Below are positions 43,968 to 54,531 of a stretch of DNA of 64,000 nucleotides, one piece after another (the stretch's first letter is position 1; each line of letters begins with the position of its first letter). A program made the position numbers and the translations under genes. Location of the stretch: NCBI RefSeq assembly GCF_024362695.1, contig NC_065419.1, positions 12,276,678-12,340,677 on the forward strand. Reading direction: 5' to 3'. The DNA is from Pectinophora gossypiella (taxonomy: Eukaryota > Arthropoda > Insecta > Lepidoptera > Gelechiidae). The notes beneath the pieces were generated by a model. That model was not told where the DNA came from. It did no database searches and was given only the letters and a program-made list of their open reading frames with translations.

Positions 43968-44048
43968 GGCAAATTCCACTTGATATCAACTCGGAATGGT
44001 CTGAGTCATCCCTAAAAGTTTTCGTTACGATGACACTAACACCCTGTA
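43968..44048 (-). mobile_element. Half copy of the GACATCGTAACGAATACTGA MITE
   Basis: AAATTCCACTTGATATCAAC and TCGTTACGATGACACTAACA are the right-arm sequences of 52999-53380. Confidence 0.6.
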
Positions 44049-44603
44049 TAGATAAGTACTTATTCTACAAAGATACATTGACCACGCTGAAATGAAAAGG
44101 ACAGAAAGTTTATTGCCCTTGGTTAAATCTATTTTAAAACTTCTATTTATAACAGATGTTTGTAAATAAATTGTTTATAATGTAGTGTCATAATCATAAT
44201 CATAATCATGTGTCTGTGTAAATCATAATCAGTGTCTTTATTTCCCCGCGGTAGATGCAAATTATTTTTAGGATTTAGGACTACTTACTTATAAAGTTCT
44301 TTAGACATTCCATAGATAATTTTAGTGGTCACGCAACTCGTGCATGTTAGCTTTATTGAGATGTCTGAATTCTATCTTCTACAATTGTTGGCAAGTGTTT
44401 ATAAATAAGAAGAGAAAAAGTTGGAATTTAAGCCAAGTTCTCTATATACTTGTCCCATTTTTATAGCCTGATAGTAGATGCGGAGAAAACTTGCTGCACG
44501 CAAGAGCCGGGAAAGCGGGAAGAGTAGGCTGGGACTCAGTATTTTGGGTGGAAAGAAAGCATGAAAATGTTGCTTTATGACTACACTAGATATAAGAACA
44601 TGG

Positions 44604-44900
44604 AGAGGAGCTCGGTGGCGCAGCGGTAAACGCGCTCGGTCTGCGATTGTTGAAGTTAAGCAACTTTCGCAAAGGCCGGTCATAGGATGGGTGACCACAA
44701 AAAAAAAGTTTTCATCTCAAGCTCCTCCGTGCTTCGGAAGGCACGTTAAGCCGTTGGTCCCGGCTGCATTAGCAGTCGTTAATAACCATCAATCCGCACT
44801 GGGCCCGCGTGATGGTATAAGGCCCGATCTCCCTATCCATCCATAGGGAAGGCCCGTGCCCCAGCAGTGGGGACTTAATGGGCTGGTGATGATGATGATG
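44604..44900 (+). mobile_element. SINE family C, copy 4, with 16-bp target duplication
   Basis: Full-length 297-bp plus-strand copy with tail GATGATGATGATG. AGATATAAGAACATGG lies on both sides (44588-44603 and 44901-44916), a textbook duplication from target-primed reverse transcription that fixes the exact ends of family C. Confidence 0.96.
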
Positions 44901-44916
44901 AGATATAAGAACATGG

Positions 44917-46065
44917 TGCTTTTATTTTTTTCTTTGACTCTGCAACAATGTAGATGGCGGAATACAGTGTTTCGTTTTAATAAGTTCGCGTTTAATTGGC
45001 ATCGACGGCTCCACAGCAGCATCTACTACACACAAGAAATACAAGTACCGGCACAAGAATTATCAGAAAATCAGCATTTTCTATTTAATTGCAATTCCCT
45101 GAAACAAACCACCTGCGCTTAACTAGGCTCCGTCAAAACACTAGAATTAAGGCCAATTTGAAATGATTTGAAAATTTCGATTGGAACGACGCGACGACGT
45201 TCAATTGTTAATAATAATATTGAGTCCACTGGAGCATAATCATATGTGTACTTTACATGTCTTTGATTAGGTTCATTTTATGAAAACAATGAATGGTTTC
45301 ATGAAATGGAACCAAGGAGTATATTCTTCAACCGACCTAAATCGTAAGTAAAAACGGGTCATTTTCAAAAACATACTTTTTTACGATCTTATAAAGTAAG
45401 TTTGTAGGTAGACACTTAAGTACTCTAATAATTTACGTTGATCGTTTTCAGGAAGGGTCATGTTATTTTTTTTGTTCGCTAAGAAAATCACTTTTATTGC
45501 ACTTAATGCTTGCTACATAAGTCGCGATTTCCAGATTCAACCACATTTACCTGATCGTAAATCTAATTTAAGCCATCAAGACTCCAGTGTTATGAGGGTA
45601 AACCCAAAATAGTCACCTTGTGTAGGTCAGTCATTCGAGAGTGATTTGATGAGGTTTTGGGCCGATTCCAAAAACGAATCATTGTGGAGAAAGACTGTCT
45701 TGTCGATTATTCTTTTTTCATGCTAATTATTTTATCTACGCGATAAACAAACCAATTTAATTGGCTCAATTATCGCATCGCGCGCGGTATGCTGTTGCAA
45801 TGTTACGGCTATATAATGTTAATAAAACAAATATTAGCAACAATAACATAAGCTCACGAGTATATCCCAATTGGGATAGTCAGACTAACTATCCACACTT
45901 CACCGAGCTTTCTGTTAGACCAACGTGATAGGTGGTGAGCCGTATCGCCGTCTATAATGGTCGAGCCAACTGTGTTAGCGAAAACTAATAACTCATTGGT
46001 GCAAGTCCGCTACCGGGGATTTGGAACTATGTTCATTAGATAACGTTAACATTAAAATGTACTGA
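44917..46065. other. Intronic sequence, mostly unassigned
   Basis: 45895-46000 (CACCGAGCTTTCTGTTAGAC and the following) matches the inverted phrase at 20465-20515, a LINE-end remnant. The rest has no recognised feature. Confidence 0.4.
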
Positions 46066-46450
46066 CTGCTATAAAAATGACAGAGAGAGACTCGAGGCCT
46101 TTGAAATGTGGTGTTGGAGGAGGATGGAAAGAATAAGTTGGACAGAAAGGGTTACAAATAAGGATGTGCTAGTAAGAGTAAGGGAAAAGAGACAAATACT
46201 GAGAATTATTGAGGACAGAGGAGGCAAGATGATTGGACACCTAATAAGACACGACGAATTTATTAAATATATCATAGAAGGAAGGCTAGAAGGAAAGAGA
46301 GGAAGGGGAAGACCAAGAAGAGCTTACATGGAACAGATTAAAGAAAATGTTAACGTCGTGTCTTATAGGGAAGTCAAGGAATTGGCCTTTGATAGACTGG
46401 AATGGAAAATGCTACATCGACAAGAGCGTGGCTCTTAAATTGATGATGAT
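46066..46450 (+). pseudogene. 5'-truncated LINE, C-terminal coding fragment
   Basis: An open frame to 46438 reads MWCWRRMERISWTERVTNKD...GKRGRGRPRRAYMEQI...ending RQERGS, the C-terminal region after the reverse transcriptase found in RTE-like insect LINEs. A (GATGAT) tail follows. Endonuclease and reverse transcriptase are missing. Confidence 0.75.
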
Positions 46451-46959
46451 GCTATAAAAATAAAATCCAATATGCTTACTCCTATCAAATTGTAGCCGAT
46501 GCTATAGATGGATTCATATTAATGTATTCATTGAAAAGTCACAAGCAGCTAAGGTGTTGGTATTATTATAAGGTATTAGGTACATGTGACGGCCGGGCGC
46601 CCTGCAAGGGCACAGCAACGTAAGAGGTGATAGCAGCTTCATTACAACAATATTATTAAGTAACATAGAAAAATATGAATAGTGAAACAGTCTAGACTAT
46701 ACGTTATGGTTATACTGGTTATTTCATTACTTGATAAAATCAGTTTTTGAGATAAGCAAACGATACTTACGGTTCGACCCCCGGTCAAGTCATAATATAA
46801 TATTAACTTTACTCCAATTGCTATAATAATATCCATTAGGTGGCTTCGACGTAACTAGATTTTGTCGCATAGAATAACATTTTTAAAGGGGTGTTATTAT
46901 AACACAAGAAGAACATTTTAAGTAGATGTTACAAAAATTAGTCCGGCTGAAAATTAGTC

Positions 46960-47015
46960 CGGCCGAGTAGTTCATGCCATCTGCAGAGCGGAAAATCTAC
47001 AATGAGTCACGTCAA
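46960..47015 (+). repeat. Dispersed retroelement 3' end (GGCCGAGTAGTTCATGCCAT)
   Basis: Relative of 37660-37735 with an A-rich end. Confidence 0.5.
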
Positions 47016-47384
47016 AAAATTAAAATAAGTAAGTAGGTGTTAAAACACGTAATAAGAACTTTTTAAATAAGTATATGTTAAAAAAGTACTTACTAAGAAC
47101 TTTTTAAATAGGTGTGAAACAAAAAACTATGAACTTTTTAAATAGGTATAAAAAGTATAAATATTTTTTTTTACCGGGAATGTCGTATAACTGAAAATTA
47201 ACCCCTGATTTCATAGGGCAAGGCAAGGTCAAGGAAATTGAAAGTGGCGCGATAAATATTTCAATTGAACCATCAAAATAACAGCGGGCCATCAATTTGT
47301 ATTGTCGTATCTAAATTTATGGCTATCAGTCTGGAATTGCTGATATCTTATGAGGAGACACGATTCACAGTCGTGATTTAACAT

Positions 47385-47513
47385 CATCATCAGCCCATTA
47401 ACGTCCCCACTGTTGAGGCACGGGCCTTCCCTATGGATGAATAGGGAGATCGGGCCTTAAACCATCACGCGGGCCCAGTGCAGATTGATGGTTATTAACG
47501 CGTTTACCGCGTG
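47385..47513 (-). mobile_element. SINE family C, internally deleted copy 5
   Basis: The tail (CATCATCATCAGCCCATTAA on the plus strand) joins directly from GGTTATTAACG to the head piece CGTTTACCGC. The central block is missing. Confidence 0.75.
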
Positions 47514-47620
47514 ATTTAACATATAACATGTCCTCGAAGGGGTAGGCAGAAGTTTCTCCTCCTCCTCCTCGCCAGCTATGTTTCAATCTCGTGTAATCGG
47601 GACCACGCTATTGCCATTAA

Positions 47621-47948
47621 CATAACATAAACTGCCTATACGTCCCACTGCTGGCTACAGGCCTCCCCTCAATCAACCGGAGGGGTTATGGAGCATACTC
47701 CACCACGCTGCTCCACTGCGGGTCGGTGGAGGTCCTTTTTTACGGCTAATAGCCGGGAGCAACGGCTTAACGTGCCCTCCGAAGTACGAAATCATCTTAC
47801 TTTTTCGGACAATCAGGTGATTCAAGCCTGAAAAGTCCTTACCAAACAAAGGACAGTCTCACAAAGTGATTTCGACAATGTCCCCATCGGGAATCGAACC
47901 CGGACCTCCAGATCGTGAGCCTAACGCTCTAACCACTAGACCACGGAT
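47621..47948 (-). mobile_element. SINE family A, copy 3, with 14-bp target duplication
   Basis: Full-length minus-strand copy. GCTATTGCCATTAA is found on both sides (47607-47620 and 47949-47962). Confidence 0.94.
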
Positions 47949-48107
47949 GCTATTGCCATTAATCAGACACAAATTGTACAAACCAAAACATGAATTCAAA
48001 CTCAAATCGAATTCAGTGATGTAGAGTCTGGGTCGTGAATCGAAACCGTCACTACGATGTACCTAAGTCACGCGTTATCCGAACATAGCAAAGACGGGAT
48101 TTCATGT

Positions 48108-48630
48108 TCATGCGAGGATGGCTGTTCACAATGCAGTGCTTGTCCCTACGCTGAAGTACGGTAGTGAATGTTGGGTATGGCAGAAGAAGCATGAAAGTAG
48201 GATCAATGCCGTAGAAATGAGGTCTTTGCGTAGCATCTGCGGTGTGAAGTTGAGTGATAGAGTGAGAAACAGTGTGATAAGACAGAGATGTGGTGTAAAA
48301 GACGATATAGTGACTAGGATTGAGAAGGGAATGTTAGGTTGGTTTGGACACGTTGAGCGGATGAAGGATAATAGAATTGCAAAAGCGGTATATAAAGCGA
48401 AAGTTGATGGTAGGGCTGGCAGAGGAAGACCGAGAAGGACTTACGATGATCAAATTGGAGATGTCCTTAGAAAAGGTTCAATACGATCTACTCTGAACCG
48501 GCGTGCGTGTATGAAGCGATTGATGAATGTGGAGGAAGCAAGAGAAGTGTGTCAGGATCGAAGCAAATGGAATTCTATAGTCTCTGCTTACCCCGGTGGG
48601 AAATAGGCGTGAGTGTATGTATGTAAGTAT
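48108..48630 (+). pseudogene. 5'-truncated RTE-like LINE, copy 2
   Basis: The open frame 48118-48606 (162 residues) is almost identical to the copy at 4821-5384. The proteins differ at about five positions in the shared part. It ends ISAYPGGK-like with a TATG-type tail. The truncation point differs from copy 1, so the two are independent insertions of a recently active family. Confidence 0.85.
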
Positions 48631-48740
48631 GTATTTAATTTTTAATTTATTTTTGATTCGAATGTATTATAGCAAGTAAATCTGATTCTTCTTCGATTCG
48701 ATCTTCACTGACACTCAGGGGCTGTTGAAAGGAAGTGATT

Positions 48741-49110
48741 ACCTTTCAATGAGGGATTTTCCAGGCCACGTTCCTCAAAAAATATATAGATGGCGATGTA
48801 TATATTTTTTTTTTATTGGGTAGCTTACAGCCTTTTTACAAAATGGATACTTGTAAATACAAACAAATGCCAATGAAAACCTACCACAAGTGAAACTACT
48901 ACACACTGGTATATTTTTACTCTGGTACATAATTATATTCAAAAATATATCAGTGGAAACCTGTAATTAGTTTTCAACTGTTATGTTTTTTTGTCTACTT
49001 ACTGTATTTTATAACTGTTCATTAAATAAAATAAATAAATAAATATAATGTAAAGGCAGAGGCATATATATAAAAAAAAATGTTGCTTGATATTTGGATC
49101 GGCAGGGTTT
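48741..49110. repeat. Diverged relative of the GAGGGACTTTCC palindromic MITE
   Basis: Left end ATGAGGGATTTTCCAGGCC...CGTTCCTCAAAAAATATAT and an inner TGTTGCTTGATATTTGG shared with 25851-26408. The right end is not clear. Confidence 0.45.
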
Positions 49111-49119
49111 GCATGATAA

Positions 49120-49365
49120 CCACCGCTCGTGACGTGAATTATGTCGAGGGCTTCGACCACTAAACGCAGCGAATGCTGTCTACGTAGATAGTAGGAAATG
49201 CAATCCCGACTTGAGATCGCAAATTCGAGATCCCGCGGGATTGGAAATATCAATCCGAGATCCCGCATTTTTTTTTATTGTCTAGTTCATGGTCGTAACT
49301 CTCAATATAATTCGCGCCGCTTGCGGCGTGGTTGCCGTGCCGCGAGGGCAGACATCTATAAAATT
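49120..49365. repeat. Folded repeat related to 5740-5980
   Basis: GACCACTAAACGCAGCGAAT and TATAATTCGCGCCGCTTGCG correspond to phrases at 5850-5950 (GACCAATAGCCGCAGCGAAT, TATAATTCGCGACGTGCGTG). The copy here holds an extra stretch with GATCCCGCGGGATTGG. Element class unknown. Confidence 0.45.
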
Positions 49366-49457
49366 ATGTTACTATCTATAGTATTGCTTTTGTCTACCAG
49401 TATTTTAATCTATAAGTACACCAGGAATCGTGTTAAAATAATTATCTGTCTGCGCAG

Positions 49458-49548
49458 GAGTTGGTTGGCCCGTTCGATTGGTCATCGGAGATCCAGGGCA
49501 TCGTACTAAGCTGCTATTTCTGGGGATACTTCATCTCGCAAATACCTG
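49458..49548 (+). CDS. SLC17-type transporter, exon 3
   Basis: Encodes ELVGPFDWSSEIQGIVLSCY then FWGYFISQIPG. F-D-W-x3-x-Q-G-I-V-L-S-x-Y-F-W-G-Y is the strongest SLC17 motif (second helix). Acceptor TGCGCAG, donor GTAAGT, in phase. Confidence 0.95.
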
Positions 49549-49693
49549 GTAAGTATCACGGTGGATAATCTTATCGTGTAGGTATTTGTCGATAGTTAGT
49601 GAGCATTATAATGCTCATGACTACTGCTGTCTATAAAACACTGTTTACAAACAATTCGCTGGGCTCAGTGACTGCACTTTTGCTCTTTGATTG

Positions 49694-49838
49694 TACAGTC
49701 ATGAGCAATATCATGTACCCACTTTAGAACCCTGTCGCACTATCATATTTGACATTTAATGAGACTTACGGTTTAATTTCCGAAAAAGTTAATGTGACAT
49801 GGTTTCAAAGTGTATACATATTAGTACTCGTGACTGTA
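49694..49838 (+). mobile_element. TACAGTCATGAGC MITE, copy 4
   Basis: 145-bp copy from TACAGTCATGAGCAATATCA to ATTAGTACTCGTGACTGTA, starting 145 bp after exon 3 of the transporter. Confidence 0.82.
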
Positions 49839-49844
49839 CATCCG

Positions 49845-50120
49845 TTCCAAATCCGATCCGAGTTCTCTCACGATTCGGAAGTCCCAGGTTCGATTTCCAG
49901 TAGGTACACTAAATCACTTTGTGATCCCTATTTTGGTTAGGACATTGCAGGCTGATCATCCGATTGCCTGAAAATAAGATGATCCGTACTTCGGAGGGTA
50001 CGTTAAGCAGCCGGTTTCGGCTAATATTGACATTATTCGTTACATGAGTCATGTCAGGGGCCTACGGGCGCTCAATAGTAACCCTGACACTATTGGTCAT
50101 TGATCCATACTAGAGAAGAG
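49845..50120 (+). mobile_element. SINE family B, copy 7 (diverged, 5'-truncated)
   Basis: CACGATTCGGAAGTCCCAGG, CACTTTGTGATCCCTATTTT and the central block are recognisable. It starts immediately after the preceding MITE. Confidence 0.75.
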
Positions 50121-50296
50121 ACGGACGGATTCGGATCGTAAGTAGTGTGAAGACGTCCTTATGCTCGGTCTGTTCCATTTACGATCAGTGACCGTAATCT
50201 CATTTGATGAAGTTGCGATAAGTATGTACTTACGACTTGACTAAGGTACCTACCTACCTTACCTTAACCAAAGAATAAGGACTATTACTACATATA

Positions 50297-50472
50297 GAAC
50301 GGCAATTCTCCGCTCTCCACCAGCGTCTGAGCTAAGTTTGCCTCATCCCCCTTCGGACATACGTTAGACTTGAATCGTATCGTGTCAGACATATGCGGGT
50401 ATATCATAATACTTATCCATGTGTAGAGTCTGTGTAAAACGAGGTTGTTTGTATGAAGTATCCGGGGTGTAG
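50297..50472 (+). repeat. About 190-bp dispersed repeat, copy 3
   Basis: AGAACGGCAATTCTCCGCTC to GTTTGTATGAAGTATCCGGG. Relatives at 7990 and 33659. Confidence 0.65.
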
Positions 50473-51039
50473 TTATGGTTAACACTCCTGGCCCGGCTAG
50501 TAATATTCTTTATTCTATGCCATAATAGCACACCCGGTCCATACGATTTTTTTTCTATTCCATATCTTTATCGACGTCCTCCAAGACAGACTTCTTCGAT
50601 AAAATTTTCTCTTTGTAACTTTCCATAAACATTGGTGCTATAAAAACGAAAACTACTTTCAATTTCCGTATAGGTAAGTAATTTATGTTCTCGTTATTCC
50701 CTAGGGATATAGGGTCAGGAAAAAAGTCACTTGGTAATTCAGCCAGTTAAGAATGAGTGCCTAAGGACGAGTCGAGTAATGTTGCGGTTTGGATTTTTGA
50801 GAAATAGGAATGTGCGGTTTATAGAAACATGCTAACTGTGACGTCACATCACACTACTTCTTTCATGAAGATTGCAAGGTCGATGACCGATGACTCAGAA
50901 ACCCTGATGTTGGAGTTATAGAGCCGCCTTCCTTTTTTTTAAAGTTGCCAAAAGCCCTTGACATCATGGTTGACACGACCACGTAGTTACTACAGAAGTA
51001 GCTCCCGGTCAGGTTTAGAAAAGCCACTGTCAATGTGAC

Positions 51040-51262
51040 CTTCCAACACGATTCCGACCCCGCCGGCGTGGTCGACGATTTCCCTCAACGCTTGTGGCTA
51101 CCGCGTCAGATTAATTTTTCAGATGTTAATCTTTTCAGACCCACATGCCTGTTGTTTGTACCGGATGAGCGAGCCTTCAGCGCTTCCCATTTGCCCGGCC
51201 AAGTAGTTAATTGAAATGTGAGCACACCTACAATAAGCTACGGCAAAAAAACGTCATTAAGT
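51040..51262 (+). repeat. Dispersed retroelement, longer copy
   Basis: GGCGTGGTCGACGATTTCCC...GCGAGCCTTCAGCGCTTCCC...GGCCAAGTAGTTAATTGAAA, with an A-run at the end. It overlaps in content with the inverted copy at 59585-59800, so this retroposon is at least 200 bp long. Confidence 0.55.
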
Positions 51263-51296
51263 AACTTAAGAGCTATTCTATTGTTCGTGTAGCAAT

Positions 51297-51596
51297 CTTC
51301 TTATTGTGAGGTGGATTACCAGCCTCATCAAACCTGGTGTCAGGTTTATTATTGAGCCGCCAAAGGCCCCTGACATGACTCAGGTAACGTCTACTTACGG
51401 CAGTAAGTAGTAGGCTTAACGTGCCTCCCGAAGCACGGATCATCTTAATTTCGGACAAACAGGTGATCAGCCTGTAATGTCCTAACCAAACTAGGGATCA
51501 CAAAGTGATTTCTGTGATATGTCCCCACCGGGATTCGAACCCAGGGCCTCCGGATCGTGAGCTCAACGCTCAACCACTGGACCACGGAGGCCGTAG
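51297..51596 (-). mobile_element. SINE family B, copy 8, with 10-bp target duplication
   Basis: Minus-strand copy with head end GGACCACGGAGGCC. GTGTAGCAAT lies on both sides (51287-51296 and 51597-51606). Located 286 bp before exon 4 of the transporter. Confidence 0.92.
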
Positions 51597-51727
51597 GTGT
51601 AGCAATATCCATTAGGGAAATAGGCCATTATTTGATAGATAATGTAATTCGTCACTGATGTCGCTAAAGGACGTGTCTGAAATTTTTGGCAAATCTGATT
51701 TGAACCTTTTGCTATTGTTAATAGGAC

Positions 51728-51790
51728 ACCACCACCACCAGGGTTGATGAGGTTGGTAATTCACTTCACAACCCACACGATAGAAGAAGA
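51728..51790 (+). repeat. SINE family B 3'-end fragment
   Basis: CACCAGGGTTGATGAGGTTG and CCCACACGATAGAAGAAGA only. Confidence 0.65.
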
Positions 51791-51881
51791 TAGGACACAA
51801 ATTATTTTAGCAAAATATTGCAGATACGTCAGTTTGTAAAATCAGCCACGAATTGTTAAAAAAATATATATTTGTTTACAG

Positions 51882-52030
51882 GCGCTAGGGTAGCTGAGTT
51901 GTTCTCGGCAAAATGGGTGATGTTCTTCTCGGTGTCCATCAACGTGGTGTGTACCCTGCTCACCCCCGTCATGGCAGAGGCGAGTTACATCGCAGTCATC
52001 TTCATGCGTATCGGAGAAGGCATTGGAGGG
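51882..52030 (+). CDS. SLC17-type transporter, exon 4
   Basis: Encodes ARVAELFSAKWVMFFSVSIN then VVCTLLTPVMAEASYIAVIF and MRIGEGIGG: G-x-R-x-A-E-x-F..K-x-V-M between helices 2 and 3, then helix 3 and the R-I-G-E-G start of helix 4. Acceptor TTTACAG, donor GTATGT. Confidence 0.95.
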
Positions 52031-52109
52031 GTATGTATTGTGCACAAAAGATGCCAAGTTATTACTAAGCAATAACCTGATTAATTCTCATTGTTTTATT
52101 CACACACAC

Positions 52110-52380
52110 AACAGCCTCCGTGGTCTAGTGGTTCTAGCGTTAGGCTCACGATCTGGGGCCTGTTTAATAAAACTTACAATTGTAAATTACAATGACAATT
52201 TGATGTTCATTGCGTAGCTAATATGAAACTGCAAAATATTCGTGGTCACACACTCCGCAATGTACATCAAATTGTCATTGTAATTTACAATTATAAGTTT
52301 TATTAAACAGGCCCCTGGAGGTCCAGGTTCGATTCCCGATGGGGACATTGTCAAAATCAAGTCGAAATCACTTTATGCTC
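52110..52380 (+). mobile_element. SINE family A head, split by the 159-bp MITE
   Basis: CAGCCTCCGTGGTCTAGTGG...CACGATCTG is followed by the MITE and resumes CTGGAGGTCCAGGTTCGATT...GATGGGGACATTGTC. Other SINE A copies show the uninterrupted GATCTGGAGGTCC. Only the 5' part of the SINE is present. Confidence 0.88.
52156..52314 (-). mobile_element. 159-bp palindromic MITE with CWG target duplication, copy 2
   Basis: Same length and inverted ends (GGGCCTG...CAGGCCC) as copy 1, internally in reverse orientation. CTG lies on both sides (52153-52155 and 52315-52317). The empty site is known from other SINE A copies. Confidence 0.92.
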
Positions 52381-52569
52381 AATGTTTATCCATATACATA
52401 GAAATCCGTTATAGCCCTTTTCAGAAGACGCGTGACTTGCGTGCTAGTGTCGTGGATTCGAATCCGGGCTTGGGATCTACATCAAACCACTGAATTCGAC
52501 ATTATGAGGTTCGCGGCCAACTGGGCACCCCCAGACCTGTTGTCCGGGTAACCGGGTGAGAGTCCCCAG

Positions 52570-52695
52570 CGCCCATTTGACCGGCCAAGTAGTTAATGCC
52601 ATTTGCGGCAAACCTACAATAAGTCACGTCAAAAAAAAACTTCCGGCCAAGTAGTTAATGCTATCTGCGGCAAATCTACAATAAACCACTTAAAA
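52570..52695 (+). repeat. Two tandem copies of the retroelement 3' end
   Basis: GGCCAAGTAGTTAATGCCAT...CAAACCTACAATAAGTCACG with an A-run, then a second GGCCAAGTAGTTAATGCTAT...CAAATCTACAATAAACCAC with another A-run. The poly-A boundary between them suggests an insertion into an existing tail. Confidence 0.55.
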
Positions 52696-52807
52696 AAAAC
52701 TCAAATAAAAAAAATATACGGTCGAATTGAGAACCTCTTCCTTTTTTGAAGTCGGTAAAAAAGGGAGTATAATGTAAGGGCGTGATGTTATGTTATTTGT
52801 TTCGTAG

Positions 52808-52955
52808 GGTGTAACGTTCCCGGCCATGCACGTGTTATTATCCAAGTGGGCACCCCCGGCCGAGCGGAGCGTGATGGCGGCACTAGTATACGCGGGCACC
52901 TCGCTCGGCACCGTCATCTCCATGTTGATGGCTGGAGTACTCACCGCCACTTTTG
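52808..52955 (+). CDS. SLC17-type transporter, exon 5
   Basis: Encodes GVTFPAMHVLLSKWAPPAER then SVMAALVYAGTSLGTVISML. G-V-T-F-P-A-x-H...K-W-x-P-x-E-R-S is the canonical helix 4 / loop motif of SLC17, followed by helix 5 (Y-A-G-T-S-L-G). Acceptor TTCGTAG, donor GTAAGA. Confidence 0.95.
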
Positions 52956-52998
52956 GTAAGATCATCAGCACCTGTATACTGTAAAGCGTGTAATATAC

Positions 52999-53380
52999 AG
53001 GATGTTAGTGACATCGTAACGAATACTCAGGGGGATGACTCAGACCATGATTCTGGGTTAATTAATATCAACTGGAATTTTCCGTCGCAAAATTCATGAT
53101 CTTTTTTATTTTATTTAAATTATTTTCAATTCTATACTTTTGCGACGGAAAATTCCACTCGATATTTTATTTTTATTTATTTATTTATAAAGTACAACCA
53201 CATCACATATATTTAAACATTTTACATTTATAAGGTTACGGTATTGTGACTAATATATATGACAATTACGGCGTACATAACTTATACAATTAAGGGTACT
53301 TAAGTATTAACTCAGAATACTTAATCAGCTGAATCATCCCTCTCAGTATTCGTTACGATGTCACTTAGATCCCGTACAAC
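52999..53380. mobile_element. Full palindromic MITE (GACATCGTAACGAATACTGA family)
   Basis: The left arm GTTAGTGACATCGTAACGAA...GGAATTTTCCGTCGCAAAA is mirrored by TTTTGCGACGGAAAATTCCA and AGTATTCGTTACGATGTCAC on the right. About 150 bases of unrelated AT-rich sequence (53170-53320) separate them, which may be a further insertion. It starts 43 bp after exon 5. Confidence 0.75.
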
Positions 53381-53407
53381 TACATAGATACGTAGCTATA
53401 CAAGTAG

Positions 53408-53575
53408 GTATGGGTGTTAGTGACACCTTAACGAATACTGAGGGGGATGATTCAGACCATGATTCTTAGTTGATATCAAGTGGAATTTCCTGTCACAAAA
53501 TTCATGAACATTTTTGTGTTTTTTTTTAATTATTTTCCGATCCATACTTTTGCGACGGAAAATCCCATGTGATTT
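53408..53575 (+). mobile_element. Half copy of the GACATCGTAACGAATACTGA MITE
   Basis: Second copy directly after the first, with left-arm sequence GTGTTAGTGACACCTTAACG and one hairpin arm pair (GTGGAATTTCCTGTCACAAA and TTTTGCGACGGAAAATCCCA). Confidence 0.65.
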
Positions 53576-53584
53576 TCCTAACTT

Positions 53585-53795
53585 AACGTGCTGATCACCT
53601 GATTGTCCAGAAATAAGATGATCCGTGCTTCGGAAGGCACGTGACGCAGTTGGTCCCGGTTACTACCTACTGATGTAAGTACGTAGTCGTTATTTGAGTC
53701 ACGTTAGGGACCTTTGGCGGTTCAACAATAATCCTGATACCAGGATTGATGAGGTTGGTCATCCACCTCTCAACCCACACGATAAGAAGATGAAG
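53585..53795 (+). mobile_element. SINE family B, copy 9 (5'-truncated)
   Basis: From GCTGATCACCTGATTGTCC to CACACGATAAGAAGATGAAG, ending about 23 bp before exon 6 of the transporter. Confidence 0.8.
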
Positions 53796-53817
53796 AACTT
53801 GTTCTTTTCTCCCTTAG

Positions 53818-53984
53818 GTTGGGAGAGCGTATTCTACGTGATGGGCGGTCTCTCCTGCCTGTGGTGCGTGTTATGGGTGATCCTGGTGCAGGACTCTCCG
53901 CAGCAACAACCGTTGATCAGCAGCGAGGAACGCAACATGATCGTCACCTCGCTTGGAGGGAAGACTGATGACCATGGGCATAAG
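53818..53984 (+). CDS. SLC17-type transporter, exon 6
   Basis: Encodes WESVFYVMGGLSCLWCVLWV then ILVQDSPQQQPLISSEERNM and IVTSLGG...DHGHK. G-W-E-x-V-F-Y-x-x-G is the helix 6 start; D-S-P...P-x-I-S-x-x-E is the cytoplasmic loop signature. Acceptor CCCTTAG, donor GTTTGA (weak). A decayed second copy of its 3' part is at 59364-59492. Confidence 0.95.
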
Positions 53985-54149
53985 GTTTGATTTTTTTTAA
54001 TTTTTGTATTTATTGGTAAGTTGTACTTATAGTTTGTACCCGCAATCTTTCAATTTTTACATTTTGCCTCACCTTATGGTTGTCTGGAAGAAATCGCTTT
54101 AAGTGATAAGGCCGCTATTTGCCATGTACTTAGTTACGAATCTTTTTGT

Positions 54150-54205
54150 AATTATTTATTTTTATTTTGGTGCAATAAAGTGTATTTGTATTGTATTTGC
54201 ACAGG
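54150..54205 (+). repeat. Retroelement 3' tail with GTATTT units
   Basis: TTTTATTTTGGTGCAATAAA then GTGTATTTGTATTGTATTTG, the same tail as at 34275. Confidence 0.6.
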
Positions 54206-54531
54206 CAGTTCAAAATTCAAATTCAAATTCAAAATTCAAAAATATCTTTATTCAGTAGGTAACATAGTTACACTTTGAATCGTCAATTTTACATAACGAA
54301 CGTCTCATCCGCCTAAAACTACTGCAGCTTCTCACAACCTGTATAGCCGGGGAAAAGAAGCTGCAAGAAAAACCTCGGCACAGGGCCCTAGACGTTCTTT
54401 AAAAAAATAAAAATAAACGTAATAAAGTTATTGCTACTTGACGTTCTTTAAAAAAATAAAAATAAACATAAAACATAAAATATTGGTATACAATTGAGTA
54501 ATTTAGCTGCCTAATATCAGTTCTCAGACAG

